Assembly: GCA_947494705.1 (NCBI GenBank)
Contig: CANLVN010000003.1
Location: 558,001 to 622,000, forward strand
From: an uncultured Erythrobacter sp.
GTDB taxonomy: Bacteria; Pseudomonadota; Alphaproteobacteria; Sphingomonadales; Sphingomonadaceae
DNA: 64,000 bases
Direction: 5' to 3'
Both the position numbers and the translations under genes were made by a program. The notes below the pieces were generated by a model. The model did not search any database. It saw only the letters and a list, made by a program, of their open reading frames with translations, and was not told the origin of the DNA. Numbering within the stretch: position 1 is the stretch's first letter; every line of letters starts with the position of its first letter. Positions 27,791 through 38,277 of the stretch are shown one piece after another.

Positions 27791-28951
27791 TCAATTGGTT
27801 GCCCGCAAGGCATCCTGCACAATCTGGTCGAAGCGCGCTATGCCACCTTCGAGCGTGCCGAGCGTCAATTCCTCGACTGCGCCCGAGGACAGGCCTTGCT
27901 GACCCAGTTCAGCGGCGCGGAAGTCTTCGGACGCGAATACACCGCCGTCGAGCAGCTTCCAGCTGCGCTCCCAATGATCGCGCGCCTTGTCCGTCTTCGG
28001 CTCTTCGGGGATCAGCATGAAATCCTCGACTAGCGTCAGGTCATGGCTATGCGGCATGAGGACCATCACATTGACGTAATCGGGGCTGGGCACGATCACT
28101 GTGCCCGGCAGAAGTTGATAAGCGAAGGTCACGACGCGTCGCAACGAAGCCATGTCGCCAAGATCGACGCCTTCCATCTCCTCCAATCTTCCGACGGCGC
28201 TGCGCATATGCGGGCCGATCTCGTCGCCCGCAGTCACCCCATCCTTGAAGAACGGGCCGATCGTGTTCGCGTGCAGCCGGGTCACGTGATAGCTTTCAAG
28301 GAAAGCATCCATAATCAGCTTCCAGTTGCCTTTCACCGTGTGCATCTTGCGACGGAACAGATGCGCATCGGGCATCCCGAACGCGCTGAAATCCGCGCCC
28401 AGGGTTTCGGCATCGGAGAAATCGGCGGCTTTGTCGGGTGAAAACCAGATGAGCCCTCCCGCCTCGACGCTGGGCAATTCGACGAGGCCCTGTTCTTTTT
28501 TGTCCAGACCGGGAAACGTCTCGGGGCGGGGCAGGGCGAGCAGCTTGCCATCAAGCTTGTAGGTCCAGGCGTGATAAGGGCAAACGAGCCGTTTGGCGCA
28601 TTGCACCTCCTCGCCTTCTACCAGTCTTGTCCCCCGGTGACGGCAGACGTTCAGGAAGACATGCGCCTCCCCCTCGGCATCGCGGGTAATCAGCAGCGGG
28701 CGACCAGTTGCATCGTGCGGCACCGCCATGCCCGGTTCGGGGATCAGCGCGGACGGCACGAGCACTTGTGGCAGTCTGTCGAACAGCGCAGCTTTCTCGC
28801 GTGCGAAGTGATCTGCATCGGTGTAGCGGTGTGCGGGCACGGTCTGCCCCGCTTGCGCCGCGCGTGGCTGTCCCTCGGCGACTGCTTCTGCAAGCGCAAG
28901 CTGGCCGGGGGTGGGACGCATTCTGGGTAAATCTGTTGTCGGGGCGTTCAT
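27791..28951 (-). CDS. Aromatic ring-hydroxylating dioxygenase, alpha subunit (Rieske)
   Basis: Rieske '[33 protein letters not shown]'; catalytic-domain '[24 protein letters not shown]'. Confidence 0.9.
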   Translation of the reverse strand: MNAPTTDLPRMRPTPGQLALAEAVAEGQPRAAQAGQTVPAHRYTDADHFAREKAALFDRLPQVLVPSALIPEPGMAVPHDATGRPLLITRDAEGEAHVFLNVCRHRGTRLVEGEEVQCAKRLVCPYHAWTYKLDGKLLALPRPETFPGLDKKEQGLVELPSVEAGGLIWFSPDKAADFSDAETLGADFSAFGMPDAHLFRRKMHTVKGNWKLIMDAFLESYHVTRLHANTIGPFFKDGVTAGDEIGPHMRSAVGRLEEMEGVDLGDMASLRRVVTFAYQLLPGTVIVPSPDYVNVMVLMPHSHDLTLVEDFMLIPEEPKTDKARDHWERSWKLLDGGVFASEDFRAAELGQQGLSSGAVEELTLGTLEGGIARFDQIVQDALRATN

Positions 28952-29035
28952 CGCGGGTTCCCTAATCCTCTCTTCGACGCCTAATGTTGCATAGTTTTTG
29001 GCCCATGCAAATGCGAGTGGCCCAACGGAGGATCA

Positions 29036-30754
29036 ATGGCAGAGACATCAGCCGCCGACCAATCAAGACTATCGCGCTGGATGGTGCTGCTCGGTTCGTT
29101 ACGCCAACCCAAGACCGGCTACATGCTGATCTTCGGCTTTGCTTCGGGCCTGCCGTATGCTCTGCTGCTCGGTACGCTGTATGCGTGGCTCACCGACGCC
29201 GAGGTGGATGTTGAGACAATGGGCGTCTTTTCGCTCATCGGGCTTGCCTACGCGTTCAAGTTTCTCTGGTCCCCGGCCCTCGACCGGGTCGATGTTCCGC
29301 TGCTGAACAGGCTGGGCAAGCGCAAGCAGTGGATCGTCACCGCACAATTGTTGCTCGGCGCCATTCTCGTAATTCTTTCTTTCCTCGACCCTCTCAGTTC
29401 GCTTGGGCTGTTCTCGCTTCTTGCCGGGATTGGAGCCTTTGCCAGTGCGACGCAGGATGTCGTTGTGGATGCATGGCGCGTCGATGTCGCCGATGAGAAG
29501 GCAACGATCGATATCCTCTCGACCGTTTACCAGATGGGCTACCGCATCGCCGCGCTTATCGGTGGTGCGCTCGCCCTGTTCATGGCGGAGCGCATGGGTT
29601 GGCCGGCGGTCTATGCGAGCATGGGTGGCATCCTCTTGGCAGTCGGTTTCCTTGGCCTGTTCGCACCGGATGCGGAGCGTTCGGAACAGGCGATGTCCGA
29701 CGAGCGCGCCGATCTGGCGACGCTGCGCGAGGCAGGGCAACTGGAGCCGAAGGTCCGGGCATGGGCGCTGGGCGCGGTTGCGTTGCTGTGGGGCTGGGCG
29801 CTGGTGACGGTGCTGATCTTCATGGTCCGCTCGCTGAATTCAGACCCCGAGCTCCGGCCCGACAGCACGGCCTTCGTCAGCCAGATGGGGCCGCTGATCG
29901 TTGTTGCGACCGTGGTGGTGCCGGGCCTGATTGCAGGTTGGCTTGAGGCGATGCGCAAGAGGGGACGGTATGTCCTGAAACACACAGCGCCATCGAAGGA
30001 CGGCTTCGACACCGCTCTCGACCACGGTTACCGCGCGTTGATCCTGCCACTTGCCGAGATCATCGGGCGGCTGAAGTGGGCAGCGGTGCTGGTGATCGCA
30101 TTGGTGCTCACCTATCGCATCACCGACGCGATTTGGGGCAGCTTTGCCTACCCGTTCTATCTTGGCGAGCTCGAATACACCAAGGACGAGGTCGCGATTG
30201 CTTCGAAATTCTTCGGAGTCGGCGCGCTTTTGCTGGGGCTGGCGCTGGGCGGAGCTTTGCTGACCGTGATCGGACGCATGATGACGCTGACGCTGGGCGC
30301 GCTGATTGCGGCACTCACCAACCTGCTTTACGCCGACCTCGCCATTGGAGGGGAGCGTATGCAGGTCGCAAGCGATATGACCGGTTTTACATGGCTCACA
30401 TCGCTGTTCGGCGCGGATGAGCGCTTGTCGAAACTTATGCTGACCATCGGGATGGAGAATATCGCCGTCGGCATCGCAGGCGCAGCCTTTGTCGCATATC
30501 TCTCAAGCATCGTCGCCAAGGGATATAGCGCAGTCCAATACGCTCTGCTGTCCTCGCTTACGCTTCTCGTCGGCACGTTGGGACGACCTGCGCTCGGCCA
30601 GATGATCGAGGAACGCGGCTATTATGACGTGTTCATCCTCACAACGCTGATCGGACTGTTTGCCGTGGTTTTGTGCCTGATCGAATGGGTGCGCCAGGCA
30701 CGGCTGGGCAAGGAAGCGGGTGTCGTTGCCGGAGAAGCGCAACCGGCTGAATAG
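29036..30754 (+). CDS. MFS transporter, AmpG-like
   Basis: 'MLIFGFASGLPYALLLGTLYAWLTDAEVDVETMGVFSLIGLAYAFKFLWSPALDRV' AmpG-like N-terminus; polytopic. Confidence 0.85.
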   Translation: MAETSAADQSRLSRWMVLLGSLRQPKTGYMLIFGFASGLPYALLLGTLYAWLTDAEVDVETMGVFSLIGLAYAFKFLWSPALDRVDVPLLNRLGKRKQWIVTAQLLLGAILVILSFLDPLSSLGLFSLLAGIGAFASATQDVVVDAWRVDVADEKATIDILSTVYQMGYRIAALIGGALALFMAERMGWPAVYASMGGILLAVGFLGLFAPDAERSEQAMSDERADLATLREAGQLEPKVRAWALGAVALLWGWALVTVLIFMVRSLNSDPELRPDSTAFVSQMGPLIVVATVVVPGLIAGWLEAMRKRGRYVLKHTAPSKDGFDTALDHGYRALILPLAEIIGRLKWAAVLVIALVLTYRITDAIWGSFAYPFYLGELEYTKDEVAIASKFFGVGALLLGLALGGALLTVIGRMMTLTLGALIAALTNLLYADLAIGGERMQVASDMTGFTWLTSLFGADERLSKLMLTIGMENIAVGIAGAAFVAYLSSIVAKGYSAVQYALLSSLTLLVGTLGRPALGQMIEERGYYDVFILTTLIGLFAVVLCLIEWVRQARLGKEAGVVAGEAQPAE

Positions 30755-30757
30755 CGA

Positions 30758-32044
30758 CTAGTCCGGCAGTTCGTCATTGAGCCTGAGCGCTTCGCCCGCG
30801 AGGTAGAGCGATCCTGCGATCAGCACCGGATGACCGTCCACGGGCACGTTCAGCATCGCCTCTTCAAGGTTGGCGCGAGGCGTGGCTTCCTCGCCAAAGG
30901 CACTGGCCGGGTGGCAGTCATGGTCTGGCACGGGGACGACCTGCAGCGACCGGATACGCTCGCCGAGCGGGGTGAGGATGGCGCGCGGGTCCTTGTTGTC
31001 GAGCATACCGAGGATGAGGTGAAGCGGACTGTCCAGAGCCCGCGCAATCGCAGCGCCAGCGCTCACATTGTGGCCCCCGTCGAGCCAGACCTCGCGGTCT
31101 CCAGTGAGCGCCCCGAACTTGAGCCGCTGCATTCTGGCGGGCCACGCCGCTGTACCCATCCCCATGCCCATCGCTTCTTCAGAAACTTTCACCTTGCTCT
31201 GATGACGCAGCATCGCCAGCGCCAGCGCCGCATTGGCGAACTGGTGCGCTCCCGGCAGAGCGGGCACGGGCAGGTTCAGCCGCCCCGATCCATCGATGTA
31301 CGCGAGCGTTGGTCCATCGCGAAAGTCCCAGCCATCGCCTGCAATCAGGAACGGCGCGCCCACCGTGGCGCAACTCGCCGCCATCTGGCGATTGGCTTCG
31401 GGGACACTGCGCAACGCTGCGAGCGGTACGCCTTTCTTCGCAATCCCTGCTTTTTCAAAGGCGATGCGCACGATCGGCTCGGTCGGCACGCCTTCTTCCG
31501 GCGCCAGCAAAAACCGCTCGTGGTCGATCCCCAGCGCCGCGATCCCGCACGCGGCCAGCACATCGGGCTCCAGCACATTGGTCGCATCGAACCGCCCGCC
31601 TAGGCCCACTTCGACCACGCAAGCGTCTGCCGGGGTTCGCGAAAAAGCAAGGAAGGCGGCGGCGATGGTGACTTCGAAGAAGCTGGGGGCGAGGTCAGCG
31701 CCCTCATCCAGCACTTCTTCCAGGAGATCCGCCAGCGGACCGTCTTCGATCAGCTTACCCGCCACCCTGATACGCTCATTATAGCGCACCAGATGCGGGG
31801 AGGTGGTCACATGAACGCTTTTGCCATCGGCCTCCAGCATCGCGCGCAGAAAGGCGCAGACCGATCCCTTGCCGTTGGTCCCGGCGACGTGGAAGGTCGG
31901 GGGCAGCTTGCGGTGGGGATCTCCAAGCCGTTCCATCAGCGCTGTGATGGTTTCCAGCCCCAGCCGCCCTTGAGGGACGCTGAGCGCGGAAAGTCGGTCG
32001 AGTTGTGCCTGGACGCGCGGGTCCTGCGACCTGCCGAAGTCCAT
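30758..32044 (-). CDS. folC: Bifunctional folylpolyglutamate synthase/dihydrofolate synthase
   Basis: 'HVAGTNGKGSVCAFLRAMLEADGKSVHVTTSPHLVRYNERIRV', 'LDGGHNVSAG'. Confidence 0.94.
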   Translation of the reverse strand: MDFGRSQDPRVQAQLDRLSALSVPQGRLGLETITALMERLGDPHRKLPPTFHVAGTNGKGSVCAFLRAMLEADGKSVHVTTSPHLVRYNERIRVAGKLIEDGPLADLLEEVLDEGADLAPSFFEVTIAAAFLAFSRTPADACVVEVGLGGRFDATNVLEPDVLAACGIAALGIDHERFLLAPEEGVPTEPIVRIAFEKAGIAKKGVPLAALRSVPEANRQMAASCATVGAPFLIAGDGWDFRDGPTLAYIDGSGRLNLPVPALPGAHQFANAALALAMLRHQSKVKVSEEAMGMGMGTAAWPARMQRLKFGALTGDREVWLDGGHNVSAGAAIARALDSPLHLILGMLDNKDPRAILTPLGERIRSLQVVPVPDHDCHPASAFGEEATPRANLEEAMLNVPVDGHPVLIAGSLYLAGEALRLNDELPD

Positions 32045-32050
32045 TGTGGC

Positions 32051-32902
32051 TCAGGCAGCCTTGCTTGGCGCGAGGTAGTCCAGCACTGCCGCCAGCTGAT
32101 CTTTCAGCTCCTTGCGATGCACGACCATGTCGACCATGCCGTGCTTGTGCAGGTACTCGGCCCGTTGGAAGCCCTCGGGCAACTGCTCGCGGATCGTATC
32201 CTGGATAACGCGCTGGCCTGCGAAGCCGATCAAAGCGCCCGGCTCGGCGATATGGATATCACCAAGCATCGCGTAGCTCGCTGTCACGCCTCCCGTGGTC
32301 GGATCGGTCAGCACGACGATATAGGGCAGGCCGGCTTCCCTCAGGCGCCGTGTCATGACGGTCGCGCGCGGCATCTGCATGAGAGAAAGAATGCCCTCCT
32401 GCATCCGCGCACCGCCCGCTGCGGTGACGACCACGAAAGCGCATTTGCGATCCAGCGCCTTTTGCGCACCGCGAATGAAAGCCTCGCCCACCGCCATGCC
32501 CATCGAGCCGCCCATGAAGGTGAAGTCCTGCACACCGACCACCGCTGGCCGCCCGTCGATTGCGCCAGAGCCGGTGACGAAGGCGTCCTCGTGGGGGCTT
32601 TTCGCGCGCGCGGCCTTGAGCCGGTCGGTGTAGCGTTTCTGGTCCTTGAACTTCAGCGGGTCTTCGGTGACCTGCGGGATCGGGAGAAGTTCGAAGCTTT
32701 CGTCCAGCAGCAGTTTGAGCCGGGTATCGGCATCGATACGGCCGTGGTGCTCGCATTTCGGGCAGACGTGGAGGTTCTCTTCGTATTCCTGCACGAAGAG
32801 CATTTCCTGGCAATTCTTGCACTTGATCCAGAGGTCTTTCTCGGTCGACTTCTTGTCGCCGATGAAGCCGAGCGAATTGCGGACGCGGGTGAACCAGTTC
32901 AT
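32051..32902 (-). CDS. accD: Acetyl-CoA carboxylase carboxyltransferase subunit beta
   Basis: Zn motif '[29 protein letters not shown]'; '[18 protein letters not shown]'. Confidence 0.96.
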   Translation of the reverse strand: MNWFTRVRNSLGFIGDKKSTEKDLWIKCKNCQEMLFVQEYEENLHVCPKCEHHGRIDADTRLKLLLDESFELLPIPQVTEDPLKFKDQKRYTDRLKAARAKSPHEDAFVTGSGAIDGRPAVVGVQDFTFMGGSMGMAVGEAFIRGAQKALDRKCAFVVVTAAGGARMQEGILSLMQMPRATVMTRRLREAGLPYIVVLTDPTTGGVTASYAMLGDIHIAEPGALIGFAGQRVIQDTIREQLPEGFQRAEYLHKHGMVDMVVHRKELKDQLAAVLDYLAPSKAA

Positions 32903-33681
32903 GCTTTTGCTGCTTTCATTGCGGAGACCATCGCGGCGGTAAGCTCTTGTAGCTTGGCCGGGGCCTTTTCGCCAAATTCGCCCACCAGATCGACGAAGGC
33001 CGAGCCGACGACGACGCCGTCTGCGACCTTGGCGATTTCGGCGGCTTGTTCCGGCGTGCGCACCCCAAAGCCAACCGCGACGGGAAGGTCGGTCGATTGC
33101 TTGATGCGGCTGACATTCGCTTCAATCGAGTCGATGGCGGCCTGCTGCTTGCCGGTGATCCCTGCGACACTGACGTAGTAGAGGAAACCCTCGGAGCCTG
33201 CGATCACCGCCGGAAGCCGAGCGGCGTCGGTGGTGGGGGTGGAAAGGCGGATCGGCGCGATGCCCTTGGCGCGCAGGGCCGGGCCGAGCGCGTCGTCTTC
33301 CTCGGGCGGAATGTCGACGCAGATGACGCCGTCGACGCCTGCGTTGAAGGCGGCGTCGGCGAACCACTCCGGCCCGCGCCGGATCATCGGGTTCGCATAA
33401 CCCATAAGGACCAGCGGGGTGTCCGGATGCCGCGCGCGGAATTCGGTCGCGATCTGTAGGACGTCGGCGGTGGTCGTGCCCTTGCCGAGGCTGCGCAAGT
33501 TGGCGCTCTGGATCGCGGGACCATCGGCCATCGGATCGGTGAAGGGCATGCCGAGCTCGATCACATCCGCACTGCCCGCAACGAGCGCATCGAGATTGGC
33601 CGCGGTGTCGCCATCACCAGCGGTGATGAAGGCGACGAAGGCGGGGTGGGGCCTGGCGAAGGTGGTGGAGAGGCGGGTCAA
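32899..33681 (-). CDS. trpA: Tryptophan synthase alpha chain
   Basis: '[11 protein letters not shown]', '[29 protein letters not shown]', '[13 protein letters not shown]'. Confidence 0.96.
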   Translation of the reverse strand: MTRLSTTFARPHPAFVAFITAGDGDTAANLDALVAGSADVIELGMPFTDPMADGPAIQSANLRSLGKGTTTADVLQIATEFRARHPDTPLVLMGYANPMIRRGPEWFADAAFNAGVDGVICVDIPPEEDDALGPALRAKGIAPIRLSTPTTDAARLPAVIAGSEGFLYYVSVAGITGKQQAAIDSIEANVSRIKQSTDLPVAVGFGVRTPEQAAEIAKVADGVVVGSAFVDLVGEFGEKAPAKLQELTAAMVSAMKAAKA

Positions 33682-34211
33682 GTAAGTTTGGCTCCCAATC
33701 GTGACTCAAGAATTCGAACTGGGGTGGCGAGGATTGGCAGAAGCAGCATCGACCATTGAGCAATTTTTCGGATCACCATCGAGCGTTCGCACCGATAAAC
33801 CTCATCCACCAGAATAACTGTCGTGGGTTCATCAGCACCGCAAAACACACTGTAGTCGTAGAAGTCTAGGGCTCCGTGTTCAAAGAGCTCGAGCAGCGCC
33901 GCCAGACCGGCAAACGCCAGCATGGCGTTGGCGAGGGGCTTGCGCGCGGCCCCCGGTTTTCCAAAAAGCCCGGAAAGGCCCCAATGGATGAAGAGAAGGA
34001 CAGAAATCATTGCGGCGTAAACAACCGGAGTTCCCGGGTTAAGGGTGAAGAGGGAGACACCTTGCGGGGCATCGGGATATTCCCGGATGGTTGCTGCTAT
34101 GTGGGCATTCAGCAAGGGGTCGATGATGAAATAGAGCCCTGCCGCTACTATCCACAAGAACAGCAGCGAAAAAAGCAAGGGCTTGCCTACCTCACCTCTG
34201 GCATCTTTCAA
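33678..34211 (-). CDS. Hypothetical integral membrane protein between trpB and trpA (177 aa)
   Basis: Several hydrophobic segments; 4-nt start/stop overlaps with both trpB and trpA. Confidence 0.75.
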   Translation of the reverse strand: MKDARGEVGKPLLFSLLFLWIVAAGLYFIIDPLLNAHIAATIREYPDAPQGVSLFTLNPGTPVVYAAMISVLLFIHWGLSGLFGKPGAARKPLANAMLAFAGLAALLELFEHGALDFYDYSVFCGADEPTTVILVDEVYRCERSMVIRKIAQWSMLLLPILATPVRILESRLGAKLT

Positions 34212-35425
34212 ATTTCCACTCCAAGCTTCTCAGCCACTGTAAAGATGTCCTTATCCCCACGTCCGCACAGGTTCATCAGGATGATCTCGTCCTCTCGCAT
34301 CTGCCTGGCGCGATCGGCGACGGCGGCGATGGCGTGCGACGGCTCAAGCGCGGGGATAATGCCTTCAGTGCGGCACAGCAGCTTGAAGCCTTCCAGTGCC
34401 TCATTATCGGTGACGGCGGTATATTCGACCCGCCCGCTTTCTTTCAGCCATGCGTGCTCCGGCCCGATGCCTGGGTAATCCAACCCTGCGCTGATCGAGT
34501 GGCCTTCGGTGATCTGGCCGTCCTCGTCCTGCAAAAGGTAGGTCTTGTTGCCGTGGAGCACTCCGGGGAAACCTCCCAGAAGGCTTGCCGCATGTTCGTC
34601 GCCGTCCAAGCCATGCCCCGCCGCTTCGACGCCGAGCATCTTCACGTCCGCGTCGTCGAGGAACGGGTGGAACAGCCCAAGCGCGTTCGACCCGCCGCCG
34701 ATGCAGGCGACCAGCAGGTCGGGCAGGCGCCCGGTGCGCTCCAGCATCTGTTCGCGCGCTTCGGTGCCGATCACGCTCTGGAAATTGCGCACCATCTCCG
34801 GATAGGGGTGCGGTCCAGCGGCGGTGCCGATGATGTAGAAGGTGTCGTGAACATTCGCGACCCAGTCGCGCAGCCCCTCGTTCATCGCGTCCTTCAGCGT
34901 CGCACCGCCCGAAGTCACCGGGACCACCTCGGCCCCCAAAAGCTTCATGCGAAAGACGTTGGGCGACTGCCGCTTCACGTCTTCTGCGCCCATATAGATC
35001 ACGCAAGGCAGGCCGAAGCGCGCGCAGACGGTCGCGGTCGCGACGCCGTGCTGGCCCGCGCCGGTTTCGGCGATGATCCGGGTCTTGCCCATGCGCCGCG
35101 CGAGCAGGATCTGCCCGATGCAATTGTTGATCTTGTGCGCGCCCGTGTGATTGAGTTCGTCGCGCTTAAACCACACTTGTGCGCCCCCCAGTGCCTCTGT
35201 GAGCCTTTCGGCGAAATAGAGCGGGGAGGGGCGACCGACATAATGCTTCATCAGGTCGTCGAACTCGGCGGCAAAGGCCGGATCGGCCTGTGCGGCGCGG
35301 TATTCGCGCTCCAGATCGAGGATCAGCGGCATCAGCGTCTCTGCGACATAGCGGCCGCCATAATCGCCGAAATGCCCGCGCTCGTCGGGCTGGGTGCGGA
35401 AGGAATTGGGTTTGTTCTCAGTCAT
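34208..35425 (-). CDS. trpB: Tryptophan synthase beta chain
   Basis: '[19 protein letters not shown]', '[45 protein letters not shown]'. Confidence 0.97.
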   Translation of the reverse strand: MTENKPNSFRTQPDERGHFGDYGGRYVAETLMPLILDLEREYRAAQADPAFAAEFDDLMKHYVGRPSPLYFAERLTEALGGAQVWFKRDELNHTGAHKINNCIGQILLARRMGKTRIIAETGAGQHGVATATVCARFGLPCVIYMGAEDVKRQSPNVFRMKLLGAEVVPVTSGGATLKDAMNEGLRDWVANVHDTFYIIGTAAGPHPYPEMVRNFQSVIGTEAREQMLERTGRLPDLLVACIGGGSNALGLFHPFLDDADVKMLGVEAAGHGLDGDEHAASLLGGFPGVLHGNKTYLLQDEDGQITEGHSISAGLDYPGIGPEHAWLKESGRVEYTAVTDNEALEGFKLLCRTEGIIPALEPSHAIAAVADRARQMREDEIILMNLCGRGDKDIFTVAEKLGVEI

Positions 35426-35433
35426 GGATGCTC

Positions 35434-36081
35434 TCAAGCTTTGAGCGCCGCTTTGCAGAAGGCGGCGATTCTGTCCACGTCCTTGACCCCCGGTGCGCTT
35501 TCGACTCCGCTCGACACATCGACCAGCGGCGCTTTCGTGGCGCGGATCGCCTCGTCGACATTGTCAGGAGAAAGGCCGCCCGCAAGGCCCCATCGCCCGC
35601 GACGGTCGAAGCCGCGCAAATGGTCCCAGCCGAAGGTTTCGCCATTTCCGCCGGGCAGGGCCGAACCCTCGGGTGCGGGCGCGTCGAACAGGATGAGGTC
35701 GGCGACATCGTCATAGGATGCAGCGGAGCGGAGTGAAGCGGCATTGCGAACGGGCAAGGCCTTCCACACCTCGCATCCCGCCTGCGCGCGAACTTCGGCG
35801 AGCCGGGCCGGCGTTTCGCTGCCATGGAACTGGATCGCGTCAGGTCGGACAGCAGAGATAATATCGGCAAGCGTCTGAGCATCTGGGTCGACCACGAGCA
35901 CCACTGCTTTTACACCCTGCGGCACCCCGGCGCGCAATTCGGCGGCTCGGTCCAGGCTGACATTGCGTGGGCTCTTGGCGAAATGCACAAGGCCCACATG
36001 GCTCGCCCCCGCATCGCAGGCGGCACGGATCGTCTCAGGCGTCGACAACCCGCAAATCTTGATAAGTTGGTCGTGTGCCAT
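35434..36081 (-). CDS. trpF: Phosphoribosylanthranilate isomerase
   Basis: '[43 protein letters not shown]', '[14 protein letters not shown]'. Confidence 0.95.
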   Translation of the reverse strand: MAHDQLIKICGLSTPETIRAACDAGASHVGLVHFAKSPRNVSLDRAAELRAGVPQGVKAVVLVVDPDAQTLADIISAVRPDAIQFHGSETPARLAEVRAQAGCEVWKALPVRNAASLRSAASYDDVADLILFDAPAPEGSALPGGNGETFGWDHLRGFDRRGRWGLAGGLSPDNVDEAIRATKAPLVDVSSGVESAPGVKDVDRIAAFCKAALKA

Positions 36082-36195
36082 GCGCGCCTCCTAGCGCGGC
36101 TTGCGGCGTGGGTCCAAGCGAATGGCTTGCAACGCCCCTTGCATCAGGAGCGCAATTGCATGAGACAACGCGCGCACTTACCGAAAGGGTCTCCC

Positions 36196-36654
36196 ATGCC
36201 GATAAAGCTGTATCTCGCCTGCGCCTTCGCGCTCCTGCTCGCAGCGTGCAATCCGATGGAGCAAGCCGACGCAGTCGACGCGAAAATCGCGCAGTTCCAC
36301 GAGACCTACAATGCCGGCGACGCGCAGGCATTGTACGAGCAGACGGGGCAGGAGTTTCATGAGGCGACCACGCCGGAGCAGATGGCCGCTTTGGTGGAGG
36401 AAGTGAGCGAAAAGATGGGTGCGGTTGAAAGCACCGAACGCACCAACATCAATATCGACATCAACGATGGGGACAATGTCACGGTCGTGACCATGGGAAC
36501 CGTCTTCACCAAGGGTGAGGGAACCGAAACCTTCACCTTCTACGGCCAGGGCGAAGAAGCACGGCTGGTCGGCTGGAACGTCGATTCGCCCAATTTCCTC
36601 GATGTGCCGGAAGATGCGGTCACTACGGTTGAGCCGGAGGCGAGTTCTCAGTAA
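36196..36654 (+). CDS. Hypothetical lipoprotein (paralog 1)
   Basis: Lipobox 'LLLAACNP'; start MPIKLYL; NTF2-like 'FHETYNAGDAQALYEQTGQEF'. Confidence 0.75.
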   Translation: MPIKLYLACAFALLLAACNPMEQADAVDAKIAQFHETYNAGDAQALYEQTGQEFHEATTPEQMAALVEEVSEKMGAVESTERTNINIDINDGDNVTVVTMGTVFTKGEGTETFTFYGQGEEARLVGWNVDSPNFLDVPEDAVTTVEPEASSQ

Positions 36655-36686
36655 TGCTACAGACAAACCTTTGAAAGGTGTCCTAA

Positions 36687-37160
36687 ATGCATATTAGGTT
36701 GATGGTCGTAGCGCTTCTTGGGACTCTGCTTTCCGCCTGCAATCCCAGCGTCAACATTGAGACAGCCGAACGACAGATCAAGACCTTTCACAGCCGCTAC
36801 AATGACGGAGCAGTGGATACGCTCTACGACATTGCAGGCGATGAGCTCAGAAAAACGACAACGCGAGAAGAGATGGCTGACTTCGTCACGGTCGTTAGCA
36901 CTAGGCTGGGTAAGGTCGAGATGAGCGAGCAAGTGAACTGGAACGTGGCCTTCAACAACGGCGTGAGTTCGACGGTGATCACCATGGAAACCGATTTCGA
37001 AAAAGGCGAAGGGTTGGAAACCTTCACCTTCCAAGGGACTGGTGACGATCTTGAACTCGTTGGATGGCTCGTCAATTCACCCCGTTTATCTTTGACCGTC
37101 GATGACTTGAAGATGCTCGAGGCTGATGATGAGGAACAGGAGCCGGACACGGTCAACTAG
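36687..37160 (+). CDS. Hypothetical lipoprotein (paralog 2)
   Basis: Lipobox 'TLLSACNP'; shares 'FHxxYNxG..LY', 'TT.E.MA..V..VS..(M/L)G.VE', 'KGEG.ETFTFxGxG' with 36196..36654. Confidence 0.75.
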   Translation: MHIRLMVVALLGTLLSACNPSVNIETAERQIKTFHSRYNDGAVDTLYDIAGDELRKTTTREEMADFVTVVSTRLGKVEMSEQVNWNVAFNNGVSSTVITMETDFEKGEGLETFTFQGTGDDLELVGWLVNSPRLSLTVDDLKMLEADDEEQEPDTVN

Positions 37161-37831
37161 AGCGTCGCCTCAATCGCCCTTGCTGCAGCTTCGGGATCGT
37201 CCGCACGGCTGATCGGGCGGCCTATCACGAGAACGCTTGCGCCATCGTCGCGGGCTTGGCGCGGGGTGACGGTGCGTTTCTGATCTCCGACGCTTGCACC
37301 GGCAGGGCGCAGGCCGGGGACGACGAAGAAGCCGTCTTTCCATTGCTTGCGGACCTGTCCGACTTCCTGACCTGAGCACACGATCCCGTCGAGGCCAGCC
37401 TCTTGAGCGAGTTCGGCAAGGCGCATGACGTGGTCGTGCGGTGTTCCGCCGACGCCGGTACGTGCAAGGTCACGCTCGTCGAGGCTGGTGAGCATGGTTA
37501 CGCCGACGACCTTACAGCCTTCTGCTGCTGCCGCCTTCGCATCCTCCATCATCGCGCGTCCGCCGCTGGCGTGGACGGTGACGATGGCGGGCTCGTAGAC
37601 ATGCACTGCCTGCATCGCGCCAGCGACCGTGTTGGGGATGTCGTGAAATTTCAGGTCGAGGAAGATTGGCAGGCCCATATGCGCGATTTCGTGGACCCCA
37701 TGGGGCCCGTGCGCGCAGTAGAATTCGAGGCCTAGCTTGACGCCGCCGATATGCGCCTTGACCTTTTCGATGAGCGCTTTGGCAGGCTCGATCTGAGGTA
37801 CGTCGAGCGCGAGGAAGACCGGATTGCTCAT
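37157..37831 (-). CDS. pyrF: Orotidine-5'-phosphate decarboxylase
   Basis: 'FLALDVPQIEPAKALIEKVKAHIGGVKLGLEFYCAHG', 'IFLDLKFHDIPNTVAGA'. Confidence 0.96.
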   Translation of the reverse strand: MSNPVFLALDVPQIEPAKALIEKVKAHIGGVKLGLEFYCAHGPHGVHEIAHMGLPIFLDLKFHDIPNTVAGAMQAVHVYEPAIVTVHASGGRAMMEDAKAAAAEGCKVVGVTMLTSLDERDLARTGVGGTPHDHVMRLAELAQEAGLDGIVCSGQEVGQVRKQWKDGFFVVPGLRPAGASVGDQKRTVTPRQARDDGASVLVIGRPISRADDPEAAARAIEATL

Positions 37832-38208
37832 GCTGGCTTGTCGCGGCTGTCGGGAGCCAAGTTGTCGTCAGCTTGTGCCGGATTATCCACAGGACCGCCC
37901 ACAGGCCTTTCGGCGGGAGAGTGAGTGCTGGTCGTGTCCTCGGGATCGTGGCGCTGTGCCAGAGCGGTGGACTTTATCGAGGCCTCAAGGCTGCGAATGC
38001 GGCGCGATAGGCTCCATTTGACGCTGCGATGATAGAGCCACATCGGTACGAGGCCGAGCAGGAAGGCAATGATGACCAGCACCGGGACCTTCGTCTCCAG
38101 CACGAGGTTCTCCCACAGGTTCACCTCGACCGTGTCCCAGTTGAAGAACGAGAACGTCAGCATCGCGAACAGGATCAAGACCCAGACGATGGTGCGGATG
38201 ATCTGCAC
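37828..38208 (-). CDS. LapA domain-containing protein
   Basis: 'MQIIRTIVWVLILFAMLTFSFFNWDTVEVNLWENLVLETKVPVLVIIAFLLGLVPMWLYHR', LapA-like. Confidence 0.75.
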   Translation of the reverse strand: MQIIRTIVWVLILFAMLTFSFFNWDTVEVNLWENLVLETKVPVLVIIAFLLGLVPMWLYHRSVKWSLSRRIRSLEASIKSTALAQRHDPEDTTSTHSPAERPVGGPVDNPAQADDNLAPDSRDKPA

Positions 38209-38277
38209 GAGCGGTTTCCTCCCTAAAGCGACAATTGCTATGCGAAACTAAGGTATTTGAGCGCTTAGTCCAGCGTC

